DNA of 64,000 nt from DAMCAP01 sp964369265 (GCA_964369265.1 CAYJEV010000001.1:1-64000); one strand, 5' to 3'. Shown: positions 1 to 9,336, counted from the stretch's first letter. The notes: generated by a model from the letters alone, not told the origin. A program made the numbers and translations.

Positions 1-129
1 CATGTACATGCTAATCCAACTTATAAAGATAGTAGTAGTCATTCTTTTTGTGTTTCTGCTGAAAGAATAAACTACACTCCAATTAGCTTTGACGATATTG
101 TGCTGGCAATTAGAGCAAATAATCAGTAA
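1..129 (+). CDS. C-terminal fragment of an unidentified protein
   Basis: Frame 1 is open from the first base and stops at TAA 127-129, giving 42 residues that begin HVHANPTYKD and end LAIRANNQ. The start lies outside the window. The fragment is followed by a good promoter for the next gene, so it is probably the end of a separate transcription unit. I do not recognise the family; the His-rich beginning might suggest a metal-binding hydrolase, but that is a guess from very little sequence. Confidence 0.4.
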   Translation, partial: HVHANPTYKDSSSHSFCVSAERINYTPISFDDIVLAIRANNQ

Positions 130-155
130 AATTGGTTAATTTTAGTTGATTATGG

Positions 156-184
156 TTGATTTATTTTGCTGTATATGATATTAT
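156..184 (+). promoter_or_regulatory. Promoter for the M20 amidohydrolase gene
   Basis: TTGATT (156-161), a 17-base spacer and TATTAT (179-184), preceded by TG in an extended -10 arrangement. Transcription would start near 191. This would leave the upstream TTG at 156 outside the mRNA, which supports translation from ATG 225. Confidence 0.55.
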
Positions 185-224
185 TTCCTTACCAAACAAA
201 TTTTTAACTGGAAGGGAACTTAAC

Positions 225-1526
225 ATGAGTATTACTGCTGAGATGAAAAAAGAACTAGTTGAATTAAGACGAGATTTCCATAAGTTTGCTGAATCAAAAT
301 GGAGAGAGTTTAGAACTGCTTCAAAAGTTGTTGATTACCTTGCCGAAATAGGTATGCCTTATTATATTGGCGAGGAAATATCTGTTAAGGGTATGGGCTT
401 TTCTTATCCAGATGATGAAACGTTAAAAGCTGATATTGAAAGAGCTATTTCGCAGGGTGCTAATAGGGAAACAGTCAATAAAATGGCTGGAATGCCTGGA
501 GTAATAGGCGTTCTTGATACTGGAAAAGCTGGCCCTATTATTGCAATGCGATTTGATATTGACTCCCTTCCTTTTTCCGAGCTTCAAGAAGAAGGGCATA
601 TACCTTATGATGGCGGTTATGCTTCTGTGAATGAAGGTTGTTGCCATGCTTGTGGGCATGATGGACACACAGCTATTGGTATGGTGCTTGCAAAGCTTAT
701 TATGTCAAAGAAAGATGAGCTTTGTGGCAAGATTAAGCTAATTTTCCAGCCTGGTGAAGAAGGTGGAGGAGGAGCTAGGGGTATTGTTGCTCGTGGCTGG
801 CTTGACGATGTAACGCATCTTTTTGTGCCTCATATAGGGCTTACGAGAATGGACGGAACTCCAGTTTTAAACAATACAATTATTTGTGGTGCTGGAGATT
901 TTCTCGATAATAGAAGGTATAATGTGTATTATAAAGGAAAGGCATCGCATCCATGTGGCGATCCTCACAACGGCAAAAATGCGTTGTTAGCTGCGTGTAG
1001 TGCAACAATGGGGATACACTCCATTCCAGCGCATAATAATGCCCCAGTGTTTATGTATGTTGGTGTGCTTAATTCAGGTCACGCAAGAAATGCTGTGCCA
1101 TCTGAGGCTTATATGGAGCTTGAGATTAGAGGGGCGAATGATTTAGTTGCAGATTATGGCGAAAAAGCCGTGCTTAATGTTGTGGAGTCTGCTGCTAGGA
1201 TGTATGGTGTCGAGAGCGAGGTTGTATTAGTTGGTAAAACATCTTCCGCAAGCTGCGATGAAGCGGCTATTGATATAATAAAAGAGGCTGCTGAAGAGGT
1301 CGCTTGGTTTGAAACTATTGAACGATACGGCATACTAGGCGGCACTGATGACGCAGCTGAAATGATGAGGAAAGTGCAGGAGCACGGAGGCATAGCTGCT
1401 TATTGCGGAGTTGGAAGCGATTTTACTTCAAGCTTTCATGATAGAGGCTTTACATTTGATGAAGCAGTGCTTGCACCAACAACAGAACTATTTTATGAAA
1501 TTATAAAAAAAGCGACAAAGAAATAG
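225..1526 (+). CDS. M20 family amidohydrolase, AbgA-like
   Basis: A 433-residue zinc-dependent amidohydrolase that resembles AbgA, the A subunit of p-aminobenzoyl-glutamate hydrolase (AbgA is about 436 residues). The metal-site motif CHACGHDGH lies at about residues 140-148 and the PGEE motif with the catalytic glutamate at about 176-179. The C-terminal CGVGSDFTSSFH stretch fits the second metal-site lobe. I place the start at ATG 225: it has a ggaagg-type ribosome binding site 8 bases upstream, and the longer reading from TTG 156 overlaps the promoter. No AbgB or AbgT partner is visible here, so the substrate could be another acyl-amino acid or aminobenzoyl dipeptide. Family assignment is firm; substrate is inferred. 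Confidence 0.85.
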   Translation: MSITAEMKKELVELRRDFHKFAESKWREFRTASKVVDYLAEIGMPYYIGEEISVKGMGFSYPDDETLKADIERAISQGANRETVNKMAGMPGVIGVLDTGKAGPIIAMRFDIDSLPFSELQEEGHIPYDGGYASVNEGCCHACGHDGHTAIGMVLAKLIMSKKDELCGKIKLIFQPGEEGGGGARGIVARGWLDDVTHLFVPHIGLTRMDGTPVLNNTIICGAGDFLDNRRYNVYYKGKASHPCGDPHNGKNALLAACSATMGIHSIPAHNNAPVFMYVGVLNSGHARNAVPSEAYMELEIRGANDLVADYGEKAVLNVVESAARMYGVESEVVLVGKTSSASCDEAAIDIIKEAAEEVAWFETIERYGILGGTDDAAEMMRKVQEHGGIAAYCGVGSDFTSSFHDRGFTFDEAVLAPTTELFYEIIKKATKK

Positions 1527-1535
1527 AATTTACTA

Positions 1536-1564
1536 TTGACAAATGATAAAACACTTGATATAAT
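1536..1564 (+). promoter_or_regulatory. Consensus sigma-A promoter of the infC operon
   Basis: TTGACA (1536-1541), 17-base spacer, TATAAT (1559-1564): a perfect match to the vegetative consensus. It starts a leader of about 155 bases before infC. Confidence 0.85.
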
Positions 1565-1569
1565 ACTTA

Positions 1570-1727
1570 AGAAACAAAGCAGAACCTCTGTTCTCACCCA
1601 TGCACTTAAGTGACATCGGGTCAATATCATTAAAGTATAATCTAGTTATAGATTTATTTGTGTGTTATTGAGCGTAGACAGAGATGTCTACGCTTTTAAT
1701 TTTTATTTTAGCTTGGAGGTGCTTAAC
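1570..1727 (+). promoter_or_regulatory. infC leader with attenuator (probable L20 autoregulation)
   Basis: The untranslated leader between the promoter and the infC start contains a perfect 10-bp hairpin, AGCGTAGACA (1671-1680), loop GAGA, TGTCTACGCT (1685-1694), followed by a T-rich tract to about 1706. That is an intrinsic terminator inside the leader. In Bacillus and relatives the infC-rpmI-rplT leader is controlled by ribosomal protein L20 through such an attenuator. The terminator is visible; the L20 link is inferred from gene order. Confidence 0.75.
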
Positions 1728-2246
1728 ATTAGCAACAAGGAACTGCAGATTAACGAGGAGATTCGCGACAAAGAAGTTCGTGTAATAGGCGAAGCAGGTG
1801 AGCAGCTTGGCATTATGTCAGCAAAGGATGCTCAAAGGTTGGCGCAAGACAGGAATTTAGATTTAGTTAAGATTGCTCCGCAAGCAACGCCACCAGTTTG
1901 TAAAATAATTGACTACGGCAAGTATAAATTTGAGCAAACTAAGCGTGAAAAAGAGGCTAAGAAGAAACAAAACATAACAGAAGTTAAAGAGATAAGACTT
2001 TCTCTTAATATCGACATTGGAGATTTCAATACAAAGCTTAATCACGCAATTAAATTTCTAGCTGCGGGAAACAAGGTAAAGGCTTCAATACGTTTTCGTG
2101 GTAGAGAAATGGCGCATCCAGAGCTTGGTACTGCTGTTATGAAAAGGTTTGCTGATGCTATATCAGAGCATGGTATTATTGAGAAAACACCAAAGCTAGA
2201 AGGGCGTAGCATGTTAATGTTTATTGCGGCAAAGCCAAACAAGTAA
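1728..2246 (+). CDS. infC: Translation initiation factor IF-3
   Basis: IF-3, 172 residues, close to the 173 of Bacillus subtilis. It binds the 30S subunit and enforces correct start-codon choice. I choose the rare ATT codon at 1728 as start: an ideal GGAGGT lies 7 bases upstream (1715-1720), and the protein then begins [19 protein letters not shown], matching the family N-terminus. The in-frame GTG at 1662 lies inside the leader, before the attenuator hairpin. An AUU start in infC is known in other bacteria and gives autoregulation, since IF-3 discriminates against it. First gene of infC-rpmI-rplT. Confidence 0.95.
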   Translation: MSNKELQINEEIRDKEVRVIGEAGEQLGIMSAKDAQRLAQDRNLDLVKIAPQATPPVCKIIDYGKYKFEQTKREKEAKKKQNITEVKEIRLSLNIDIGDFNTKLNHAIKFLAAGNKVKASIRFRGREMAHPELGTAVMKRFADAISEHGIIEKTPKLEGRSMLMFIAAKPNK

Positions 2247-2265
2247 ATTCAGGAGGAAAAAAGAA

Positions 2266-2463
2266 ATGCCTAAACTAAAGACACATTCCGGAGCGAAAAA
2301 GCGTTTTTCTTTAACTAAAAAAGGCAAAGTAAAGCGTGCAAAGGCTTACAAAAGACATATCCTAACAAAGAAGAGTACAAAGCGTACTAGAAGACTAAGA
2401 AAGCCTGCATATGCAGACAGAACAAACGTAAAGGCAGTTAAACTGCTAATTCCTTACAAATAA
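2266..2463 (+). CDS. rpmI: 50S ribosomal protein L35
   Basis: A 65-residue, highly basic protein beginning [14 protein letters not shown], the standard L35 N-terminus, with the usual length. ATG 2266 has AGGAGG at 2251-2256, 9 bases upstream. A longer in-frame reading from 2224 would overlap infC and is rejected. It lies 19 bases after infC and 24 before rplT, in the canonical infC-rpmI-rplT order, under the infC leader. Confidence 0.97.
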   Translation: MPKLKTHSGAKKRFSLTKKGKVKRAKAYKRHILTKKSTKRTRRLRKPAYADRTNVKAVKLLIPYK

Positions 2464-2487
2464 GATTACCAGCGGAGGATAATAAAT

Positions 2488-2841
2488 ATGGCAAGAGTTA
2501 AGGGCGCGCTTGCGACAAGAAAGCGCAGGAAAAAGGTTTTAAAATTAGCTAAAGGTTACTTTGGTGGTAAGAGCAGACTATTTAAAACAGCTAAGCAAGC
2601 TGTAATGAAGTCTGGTCAATATGCTTATATTGGCAGAAAACAAAAGAAGAGAAACTTCCGTACTCTATGGATTAGCAGAATTTCTGCTGCAACAAGAGCA
2701 AACGGCATGAGCTATTCTTCCTTTATGAATGGTCTAAAGAAGGCTAATATCGATCTAAATCGTAAAATGCTTTCTGAGATTGCTATCGCAGATCCAGCAG
2801 CTTTCACTGCAATCGTGGAGAAGGCTAAGGCAGCTATCTAA
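2488..2841 (+). CDS. rplT: 50S ribosomal protein L20
   Basis: L20, 117 residues, needed early in 50S assembly and the probable repressor of its own operon through the infC leader. The N-terminus [16 protein letters not shown] and the internal [10 protein letters not shown] motif are diagnostic. ATG 2488 follows a GCGGAGGA ribosome binding site. A strong terminator follows at 2857-2887, so this closes the operon. Confidence 0.97.
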   Translation: MARVKGALATRKRRKKVLKLAKGYFGGKSRLFKTAKQAVMKSGQYAYIGRKQKKRNFRTLWISRISAATRANGMSYSSFMNGLKKANIDLNRKMLSEIAIADPAAFTAIVEKAKAAI

Positions 2842-2856
2842 TATTTTAGCTTTGTA

Positions 2857-2887
2857 AACGTCCGGCCGTAAGCAGTCGGACGTTTTT
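2857..2887 (+). terminator. Terminator after rplT
   Basis: AACGTCCG (2857-2864) pairs with CGGACGTT (2877-2884) and runs into TTTTT. Standard intrinsic terminator ending the infC-rpmI-rplT transcript. Confidence 0.85.
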
Positions 2888-2905
2888 GAATATAGGAGTT
2901 GGCAA

Positions 2906-3682
2906 ATGAATATTATAACATCAAAAGATAATGCAAAAATAAAAGAATGTATTGAGTTAAGGGATAACAAGAAATTCAGAAAATCAACAGGAAAGATATT
3001 TCTTGAAGGTTTAAGGCTTTGTAGTGATGCTTTTATATCAAATGTTAAAATTCATTCATTGTTTGTAACTGAGAAGATGTTTGAGAAAATAACAGATGAA
3101 AAAAGCCCCCTCTTAAATGCCGATATAACAATAATATCAGATATAGTGGCTCAAAAGCTTTCTGACACAAAAACTTCGCAGGGAGTGTTTGCTGTGTGTG
3201 AAATGCCGGCCTTAAAGAGCATTGAGAATTTAGAAACTGGTAATGGTGTAATAATATTATCATCTTTGCAAGATCCTGGTAATGTTGGTACAATTATAAG
3301 AACTTCAGAAGGATTAGGGATAGCTGGTATAATAATGTCGGAAGACTGCCCCGATATATATTCCCCAAAAGTGCTTAGGGGAACTATGGGGGGAGTATTC
3401 AGATTGCCGATAGTTATTTCTGAAAATATTAAAGAAAGCATAGCTTTTCTTAAAAACAGAAATGTCAATGTTTATGCGACAGCATTAGATGATGAGAGCA
3501 TTTCAATTAAGAATTTTAATCTAAAAGGTAGTGCAGTTGTTATAGGAAACGAAGGAAATGGAATAAGCGAAGATATTAAGAGCATTTGCGATAACAGCAT
3601 AATAATACCTATATCAGAAACAAGCGAGTCTTTAAATGCGGCAGTTGCTGCATCAATTTTAGCATGGGAGATGGTGCGATAA
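2906..3682 (+). CDS. TrmH/SpoU-family RNA 2'-O-methyltransferase
   Basis: A 258-residue SPOUT-class methyltransferase that methylates a ribose 2'-hydroxyl in tRNA or 23S rRNA, using S-adenosylmethionine. An N-terminal substrate-binding segment (TSKDNAKIKECIELRDNKK) is followed by the knotted catalytic domain: ILSSLQDPGNVGTIIRTSEG (motif 1, around residue 110), VVIGNEGNGISE (motif 2) and IPISETSESLNAAVAASI (motif 3). Its place just after rplT is typical of RlmB/TsnR-like genes in Firmicutes. Exact target not determinable. It overlaps the next start by one base (TAATG), so the two genes are probably translationally coupled. Confidence 0.9.
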   Translation: MNIITSKDNAKIKECIELRDNKKFRKSTGKIFLEGLRLCSDAFISNVKIHSLFVTEKMFEKITDEKSPLLNADITIISDIVAQKLSDTKTSQGVFAVCEMPALKSIENLETGNGVIILSSLQDPGNVGTIIRTSEGLGIAGIIMSEDCPDIYSPKVLRGTMGGVFRLPIVISENIKESIAFLKNRNVNVYATALDDESISIKNFNLKGSAVVIGNEGNGISEDIKSICDNSIIIPISETSESLNAAVAASILAWEMVR

Positions 3683-4884
3683 TGGATAGATTTATGGCTT
3701 CTCTGGCTTTTTCGGAAATCTTTGGCAAAGGAAAACGAGCAAAAGATGTTTTTAGGTACTATAATGGCGATTTGGAGGAGATTTTCAAAAAAGTTCCTCC
3801 TGTTATTGCACGAGATAATTTCCTAAACCAAAAAGAAAAAGAAAAGCTCTTAAATTTTGATGTTAATAGCATTATCAGCCATATAAATGAAGTATCGCAG
3901 AATGGATATGAAATTGTAGTTGATAGCATAAAAGAACATAACGATAACACAATACTTAATTACCCAATAGTATATTATAGAGCAAAGAATGGCAAGGATA
4001 AATTAGATAATTCGGGACGAGTTATTTCTGTTATTGGAACAAAAAATCCGAGTAAATACGCTGGAATGGCAACTAAAAAGCTTGTTGAAGAGCTTGTAAT
4101 GACAGAAACAACAATAGTAACGCAGTTAGTCGAAGGGCTTAATTCATATGTTATTGATATAGTTCTTGCTTGTGGTGGGAAGCCTATAGTAGTAACACCA
4201 TATGGAGTTAGAAAGTCTTCAAATAATTTTCTTAACAAACAAAAAGAACGAGTGTTAGCAAGTGGAGGCGAGATTATTTCTCCGTTTTTTAATGACTTGC
4301 CTCATGCTGGCGCAGTGTATAGCGTTGTTAGCGAGCTTTGCACTAACATTAGTGATGCGGTGCTTATAACGCAGGCTCCAGAGGGAAGCGGCGCATTGAA
4401 AATAGCTGAGTTTGCTATGAGAAATGCGAAGAATGTTTTTGTGATTCCTGGAACTATATTGGGTGAGGGCTTCAAGGGGAGCAATCGCCTTATTAACAAT
4501 GGTGGAATACTAGCAGAAGATGGTGTGTTTATTGCTGAAACTTTAGGGGCAGAAATAACACTAAAAGAATCTGCACAAATTAAACGACTTTCTTCTCAAA
4601 CTAGCATTGAAGGCATTGGATATAGCGAAAGCAGTAAATCTGGCAGCAATATAGTTAATATTGCTAAAACTAAGCCGAAACTTCCAGCAGAATTTGATAA
4701 TGACAAAATTTATAAAGATATTTTTGAAATACTTTTAGAAACCCCCTTGACAATAGAGTTGCTATGTGAGCATATTAAAGATGATGTCGGAAAAACAATG
4801 GCTTCTGTCACAATGCTAGAAATTAGTGATGTTATAGAGCTTAATTCATCAAGGCAGTACATTATAAAAAATAATAAGTCTTAA
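3682..4884 (+). CDS. dprA: Divergent DprA-like DNA-processing protein
   Basis: A 400-residue protein in the dprA slot just before topA-trmFO. DprA binds single-stranded DNA and loads RecA during natural transformation. The Rossmann fold is recognisable: VISVIGTKNPSKYAG, later SDAVLITQAPEGSGALKIAE and NVFVIPG, then a C-terminal winged-helix segment. Two hallmark DprA motifs are not intact. The SGxARGID stretch reads TQLVEGLNS, and the FPxRNRxIAGL stretch reads HAGAVYSVVSELC. It may therefore be a retooled paralogue rather than an active competence protein. ATG 3682 overlaps the upstream stop and has GGGAGATGG ahead of it; the track ATG 18 bases earlier has no better site. Confidence 0.75.
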   Translation: MDRFMASLAFSEIFGKGKRAKDVFRYYNGDLEEIFKKVPPVIARDNFLNQKEKEKLLNFDVNSIISHINEVSQNGYEIVVDSIKEHNDNTILNYPIVYYRAKNGKDKLDNSGRVISVIGTKNPSKYAGMATKKLVEELVMTETTIVTQLVEGLNSYVIDIVLACGGKPIVVTPYGVRKSSNNFLNKQKERVLASGGEIISPFFNDLPHAGAVYSVVSELCTNISDAVLITQAPEGSGALKIAEFAMRNAKNVFVIPGTILGEGFKGSNRLINNGGILAEDGVFIAETLGAEITLKESAQIKRLSSQTSIEGIGYSESSKSGSNIVNIAKTKPKLPAEFDNDKIYKDIFEILLETPLTIELLCEHIKDDVGKTMASVTMLEISDVIELNSSRQYIIKNNKS

Positions 4885-4944
4885 TTTGTAGTGTATACTA
4901 TATTTTAAGGCTAATCTTTATTAAAATAAATAAGGAGATTGTAG

Positions 4945-7023
4945 ATGTCAAATTTAGTAATAGTTGAGTCCCCGGCAAAGGCAAAGACCATTCAAAAATA
5001 TCTAGGAGATAATTTTGATGTTATTGCTTCAATGGGGCATGTAAGAGATTTACCAAAGAGCAAAATTGGAGTTGATTTAGACAACAATTTTGAAGTTAAA
5101 TATGAAAATTTAAAAGATAAAGCAGAGCTTATAACCTCTCTAAAAAAAGCTGCTAAAAAAAGAGATAAAATATATCTCGCAACTGACCCAGATAGAGAGG
5201 GAGAGGCGATTTCTTGGCATTTAGCTCATATTTTAAATATAGACCTTAATGATGATAATAGAGTTACTTTTAATGAGATAACTAAAAATGGTATCAAGCA
5301 AGGAATGGATAACCCAAGGAAAGTAAATATTGATTTAGTAAATGCGCAACAAGCAAGACGTGTGCTTGATAGAATTGTTGGCTATAAACTTAGTCCATTT
5401 TTATGGAGAAAAGTTAGAAGAGGTTTATCAGCAGGCAGAGTACAATCTGTTGTTGTTAAGATAATTGTTGATAGAGAGCGCGAAATAAGAGATTTTAAGC
5501 CTGTTGAGTCTTGGAGCATTGATGCTAATTTGCTAAGCTCAAAGTCAAAAAAAGAGTTCGACTCAAAAGCTACTCATAAGCTAGGAAAGAAATTATCTCT
5601 AAAAACTAAGGAAGATGCGGATGCTGTTCTCAAGGAAATTGAGGGGGCAGATTTTGTTGTATCTGAAATTAAAACTTCAAAGAAAAAGAGAAGCCCAGCT
5701 CCTCCTTTCACAACATCCACTCTTCAACAAGAGGCGGTTAGAAAGCTAAGCTTCCAAACAAAGAAGACAATGAAAATTGCTCAAGAACTATATGAAGGTA
5801 TTGACTTAAAAGGCCATGGTGCAGTTGGTCTAATAACATACATGAGAACTGACTCTTTGAGAATTTCTCAAGAAGCGATTGATAATGCAAGAGACTTCAT
5901 TAAAACAGCTCATGGCGAAAAATATCTTCCAGAATCTGCAAGATACTACAAAGGCAGAAAGAACTCCCAAGATGGACATGAAGCTATCAGACCAACAATG
6001 ATTGAGCTAACTCCAAAAGAGGCTAAGTCAAGCCTCTCTAACGACCAATATAAGCTTTATAAGCTAATCTGGGAGAGATTTATTGCAAGCCAAATGGCTG
6101 ACATGATTCTTGATACAATGTCTGTTGATATTAAGGCTGGCGATTATACCTTCCGTTCCTCTGGGTTTAGTACAGATTTTGATGGATTTGCTGCCCTATA
6201 TATGGAAAATCTTGATGAAGAAGAGCAAAAGAAAAATGCGCTTCCAAAGCTTGAAGTTGGAATGAATTTGTCTGTTAGCTCTATTAAAGGCACTCAACAC
6301 TTCACTCAGCCTCCTGCAAGATACACAGAAGCAAGCTTAATTAAATCTCTTGAGGAAAATGGCATTGGTAGACCGTCCACCTATGCTCCAACTATCTCAA
6401 CTGTGCTTATGAGAGGATATGTTGAGAGGGAAGCAAAGTCATTGTTGCCAACACCGCTTGGTGAAGTTACAACTGAGCTAATGGAAAATCAGTTTAAGAA
6501 TATAGTAGATGTAGACTTTACTGCTGATATGGAGCAAAAGCTAGATGAAATTGAAGTTGGACACCAAAACTGGACAGAAACTTTAAAAGAATTTTATGGT
6601 GATTTTTCAGATGTATTAGAAACTGCTGAAAAGAACATGGAAGGCAAAAGAGTTAAGATACCAGACGAGCCATCAGATGTTGTTTGTGACTTGTGTGGAA
6701 AGCCGATGGTTATAAAGGCTGGGCGATTTGGAAAGTTCCTTGCTTGTTCTGGTTTCCCAGAGTGTAAGGGTACAAAGAAGATTACCAACCCAAGCGAAGG
6801 AATTTGCTTTAAGTGTGGTGGTAAGGTGCTTATTAAAAAATCTAAAAAGGGCAGAGGATTTTATGGTTGCGAAAACTATCCTAACTGCGACTTTGTAACT
6901 TGGGATAAGCCATTAAAAGAAACTTGCCCAAATTGTGGTTCAACTCTATATCAAAAGGCAGGCAGAGGGAAAACAGTTCATTGCTTAAAAGATGGCTGTG
7001 GTTATATAAAAGGTAAGGAATAG
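4945..7023 (+). CDS. topA: DNA topoisomerase I
   Basis: Type IA topoisomerase, 692 residues, relaxes negative supercoils. The N-terminal Toprim domain begins MSNLVIVESPAKAKTIQKYL and contains ATDPDREGEAISWH. The catalytic tyrosine is Tyr299 in GLITYMRTDSLR. The C-terminus carries three four-cysteine zinc ribbons: CDLCGKPM...CSGFPEC, CFKCGGKV...CENYPNC and CPNCGSTL...CLKDGC. ATG 4945 follows a TAAGGAGA site. topA-trmFO order, with a 3-base gap to trmFO, is conserved in Firmicutes. Confidence 0.97.
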   Translation: MSNLVIVESPAKAKTIQKYLGDNFDVIASMGHVRDLPKSKIGVDLDNNFEVKYENLKDKAELITSLKKAAKKRDKIYLATDPDREGEAISWHLAHILNIDLNDDNRVTFNEITKNGIKQGMDNPRKVNIDLVNAQQARRVLDRIVGYKLSPFLWRKVRRGLSAGRVQSVVVKIIVDREREIRDFKPVESWSIDANLLSSKSKKEFDSKATHKLGKKLSLKTKEDADAVLKEIEGADFVVSEIKTSKKKRSPAPPFTTSTLQQEAVRKLSFQTKKTMKIAQELYEGIDLKGHGAVGLITYMRTDSLRISQEAIDNARDFIKTAHGEKYLPESARYYKGRKNSQDGHEAIRPTMIELTPKEAKSSLSNDQYKLYKLIWERFIASQMADMILDTMSVDIKAGDYTFRSSGFSTDFDGFAALYMENLDEEEQKKNALPKLEVGMNLSVSSIKGTQHFTQPPARYTEASLIKSLEENGIGRPSTYAPTISTVLMRGYVEREAKSLLPTPLGEVTTELMENQFKNIVDVDFTADMEQKLDEIEVGHQNWTETLKEFYGDFSDVLETAEKNMEGKRVKIPDEPSDVVCDLCGKPMVIKAGRFGKFLACSGFPECKGTKKITNPSEGICFKCGGKVLIKKSKKGRGFYGCENYPNCDFVTWDKPLKETCPNCGSTLYQKAGRGKTVHCLKDGCGYIKGKE

Positions 7024-7026
7024 TAT

Positions 7027-8316
7027 ATGGTTAAGGTAATAGGTGCTGGGCTTGCTGGCTGCGAAGCCGCTTGGGCTATAGCGAACAGAGGAATAGAGGT
7101 TGAGTTATATGAGATGAAACCATCAAAATATAGTCCAGCTCATCACTATAGTGGATTTGCTGAGCTTGTTTGCTCAAACTCATTAAAGGCTCAGAGAATT
7201 GGTTCAGCAGCTGGTATGTTAAAAGAAGAAATGCGTATAATGGGTTCTATCATGATGGAGGCAGCAAACGAAACCTCTGTTGCAGCTGGTGGGGCTTTAG
7301 CTGTTGATAGAGAGAAGTTCTCTGATTTAATAACAAGCAAGATAAAATCTCATCCTTTAATTACTGTTATTGAGGGCGAAGTTACTGAAATTCCAGAGGG
7401 TAAAGTAATCATTGCAACTGGACCTCTAACTTCTGATGCTTTAGCTGATAATATTAAGTCACTAACCGGCGGATACCTAAGCTTCTACGATGCAGCCGCT
7501 CCAATTATAGAGCTGTCTTCCGTTGATATGGATAAGGTGTTTTTTGCAGCAAGATATGATAGGGGAGATGACGATTATATCAACTGTCCGTTTGACAAAG
7601 AAGGATATGAGAAGTTTGTTGCAGAGTTGCTATTAGCTGAAAGAGCTCCTTTAAAAGAGTTTGAGAACCTTAACGTGTATGAGGGATGCATGCCTATTGA
7701 GGTGTTAGCTTCAAGAGGTGCTGAAACTATGCGATATGGTCCGCTTAAGCCTGTTGGTCTTCGTGACCCTAAAACAGGACATCGCCCTTGGGCTGTTGTT
7801 CAGCTTAGAAAAGAAAATGCTGAGGGTACATTATATAATATAGTTGGATTTCAAACAAACCTTAAATTTGCTGAACAAAAAAGAGTGTTTTCGATGATAC
7901 CAGGCCTTGAAAACCTGTCAATTGTTAGATATGGAGTTATGCACAGAAACACTTTCATCGACTCTCCACGCCTCTTAAACAAGGATTTTTCATACAAAAA
8001 TAGAGAAAACCTATACTTTGCAGGGCAGATTACAGGAGTTGAAGGCTATATTGAGTCTGGTGCGTCTGGGATTGTAGCTGGAATAAATATGGTTAGAAAG
8101 CTAAGGGGCGAGCTTCCTTTAGCATTCCCAAACACAACAATGATAGGAGCGTTAACTAACTATATTAGTGACAGTAACGTTAAAGACTTTCAGCCAATGG
8201 GAAGCAATATAGGAATTCTTCCTCCGCTTCCAATGAGAATTAAAGATAAAACAGTTAGATATGAACAAGTTGCCGAAAGAGGGTTAACAGAGTTTAGGAA
8301 GATTGATTTTAAATAA
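7027..8316 (+). CDS. trmFO: tRNA (uracil-54-C5)-methyltransferase, folate-dependent
   Basis: TrmFO (Gid), 429 residues. It uses methylenetetrahydrofolate and FADH2 to make ribothymidine at tRNA position 54. The FAD-binding GAGLAGCEAAWAIANRG begins at residue 5, followed by YEMKP and the ELVCSNSLKA motif; the C-terminal FAD contact GYIESGASGIVAGIN is also present. Length matches the family (about 435). It follows topA by three bases and is probably translated from the same message. 11 bases separate it from plsX. Confidence 0.96.
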   Translation: MVKVIGAGLAGCEAAWAIANRGIEVELYEMKPSKYSPAHHYSGFAELVCSNSLKAQRIGSAAGMLKEEMRIMGSIMMEAANETSVAAGGALAVDREKFSDLITSKIKSHPLITVIEGEVTEIPEGKVIIATGPLTSDALADNIKSLTGGYLSFYDAAAPIIELSSVDMDKVFFAARYDRGDDDYINCPFDKEGYEKFVAELLLAERAPLKEFENLNVYEGCMPIEVLASRGAETMRYGPLKPVGLRDPKTGHRPWAVVQLRKENAEGTLYNIVGFQTNLKFAEQKRVFSMIPGLENLSIVRYGVMHRNTFIDSPRLLNKDFSYKNRENLYFAGQITGVEGYIESGASGIVAGINMVRKLRGELPLAFPNTTMIGALTNYISDSNVKDFQPMGSNIGILPPLPMRIKDKTVRYEQVAERGLTEFRKIDFK

Positions 8317-8327
8317 AGGAGGGTACT

Positions 8328-9335
8328 ATGAGAATTATTGTAGATGCTTTTGGTGGAGATCATGCACCATTAGCCCCAATTGATGGGGCAGCACAAGCTG
8401 TAAAAGAGTATGGTGTGAATATTGTGCTGACTGGCAATGAAGCTGAAATTAGAGATGTTGCAGCAAAGAATAATATATCCCTAGACGGAATAGAAATAAT
8501 AGATACTCCAGTGGTTATGCCTGTTGATGCAGATCCATCTCTAATAAGAACAGAATATAAAGATTCCTCTCTTGCTGTTGGTTTAAAAGAGCTTGCTGAT
8601 AAAAAGGTAGATGCTTATGTTAGTGCAGGCAGTACAGGAGCTATACTTATGGGAGCGACCTTTATTGTTAAGCGATTAAAGGGTGTAAAGCGACCAGCGC
8701 TTGGAGCAACTGTACCAATTGGAAACAATAAGTATTATTTGCTTATGGATTGTGGAGCTAATAGCGAATGCCGTCCTGAAATGCTGTTGCAGTTTGGTAT
8801 AATGGGTTCTGTGTATGCAGAGAATGTAATGGGAATTGCTTCTCCTAGAGTAGGTCTTGTTAATGTTGGTGCAGAGCCAACAAAGGGAATGCCTCTTCAA
8901 GTTGAGAGTTATCATCTTTTATCTAAAGCTCCAATTAACTTTATAGGGAATATTGAGGCGAGAGATATCCCAACAGGAGGTTGCGATGTTGCAATAGCCG
9001 ATGGTTTTACTGGAAATATTGTGCTTAAATTATCAGAGGGCTTCTCCTCATTTATTAGCCAGCTGTTAAAGAGCTTGTTTATGCAAAACTCTCTAACGAA
9101 AATGTCCTATTTAGCGTTAAAAAAGCCTATTGAAATGATGAGAAAATCAATGGACTATAAAGGCGTTGGCGGTGCTCCAATTTTAGGTGTTGCTGCTCCT
9201 GTTGTTAAAGCGCATGGAAGCTCTAACGCTTTTGCAATTAAAAATGCAATTAGGCAGGCTATATTCTTTGTTGAAAAAGATGTTTGTAACAAGGTTGAGA
9301 TAGGAGTTGCTAAAGCAGCCGAAATGGGGGAGTAG
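8328..9335 (+). CDS. plsX: Phosphate acyltransferase PlsX
   Basis: PlsX, 335 residues, converts acyl-ACP to acyl-phosphate for the PlsY step of phospholipid synthesis; peripheral membrane enzyme. The N-terminus MRIIVDAFGGDHAPLAPI and the YVSAGSTGAILMGATFIV, GANSECRPEML and GGCDVAIADGFTGNI stretches are characteristic. AAGGAGGGT precedes ATG 8328. Neither fapR nor acpP flanks it, unlike many Firmicutes where acpP lies between plsX and rnc; here rnc starts one base after the plsX stop. Confidence 0.96.
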   Translation: MRIIVDAFGGDHAPLAPIDGAAQAVKEYGVNIVLTGNEAEIRDVAAKNNISLDGIEIIDTPVVMPVDADPSLIRTEYKDSSLAVGLKELADKKVDAYVSAGSTGAILMGATFIVKRLKGVKRPALGATVPIGNNKYYLLMDCGANSECRPEMLLQFGIMGSVYAENVMGIASPRVGLVNVGAEPTKGMPLQVESYHLLSKAPINFIGNIEARDIPTGGCDVAIADGFTGNIVLKLSEGFSSFISQLLKSLFMQNSLTKMSYLALKKPIEMMRKSMDYKGVGGAPILGVAAPVVKAHGSSNAFAIKNAIRQAIFFVEKDVCNKVEIGVAKAAEMGE

Positions 9336-9336
9336 T

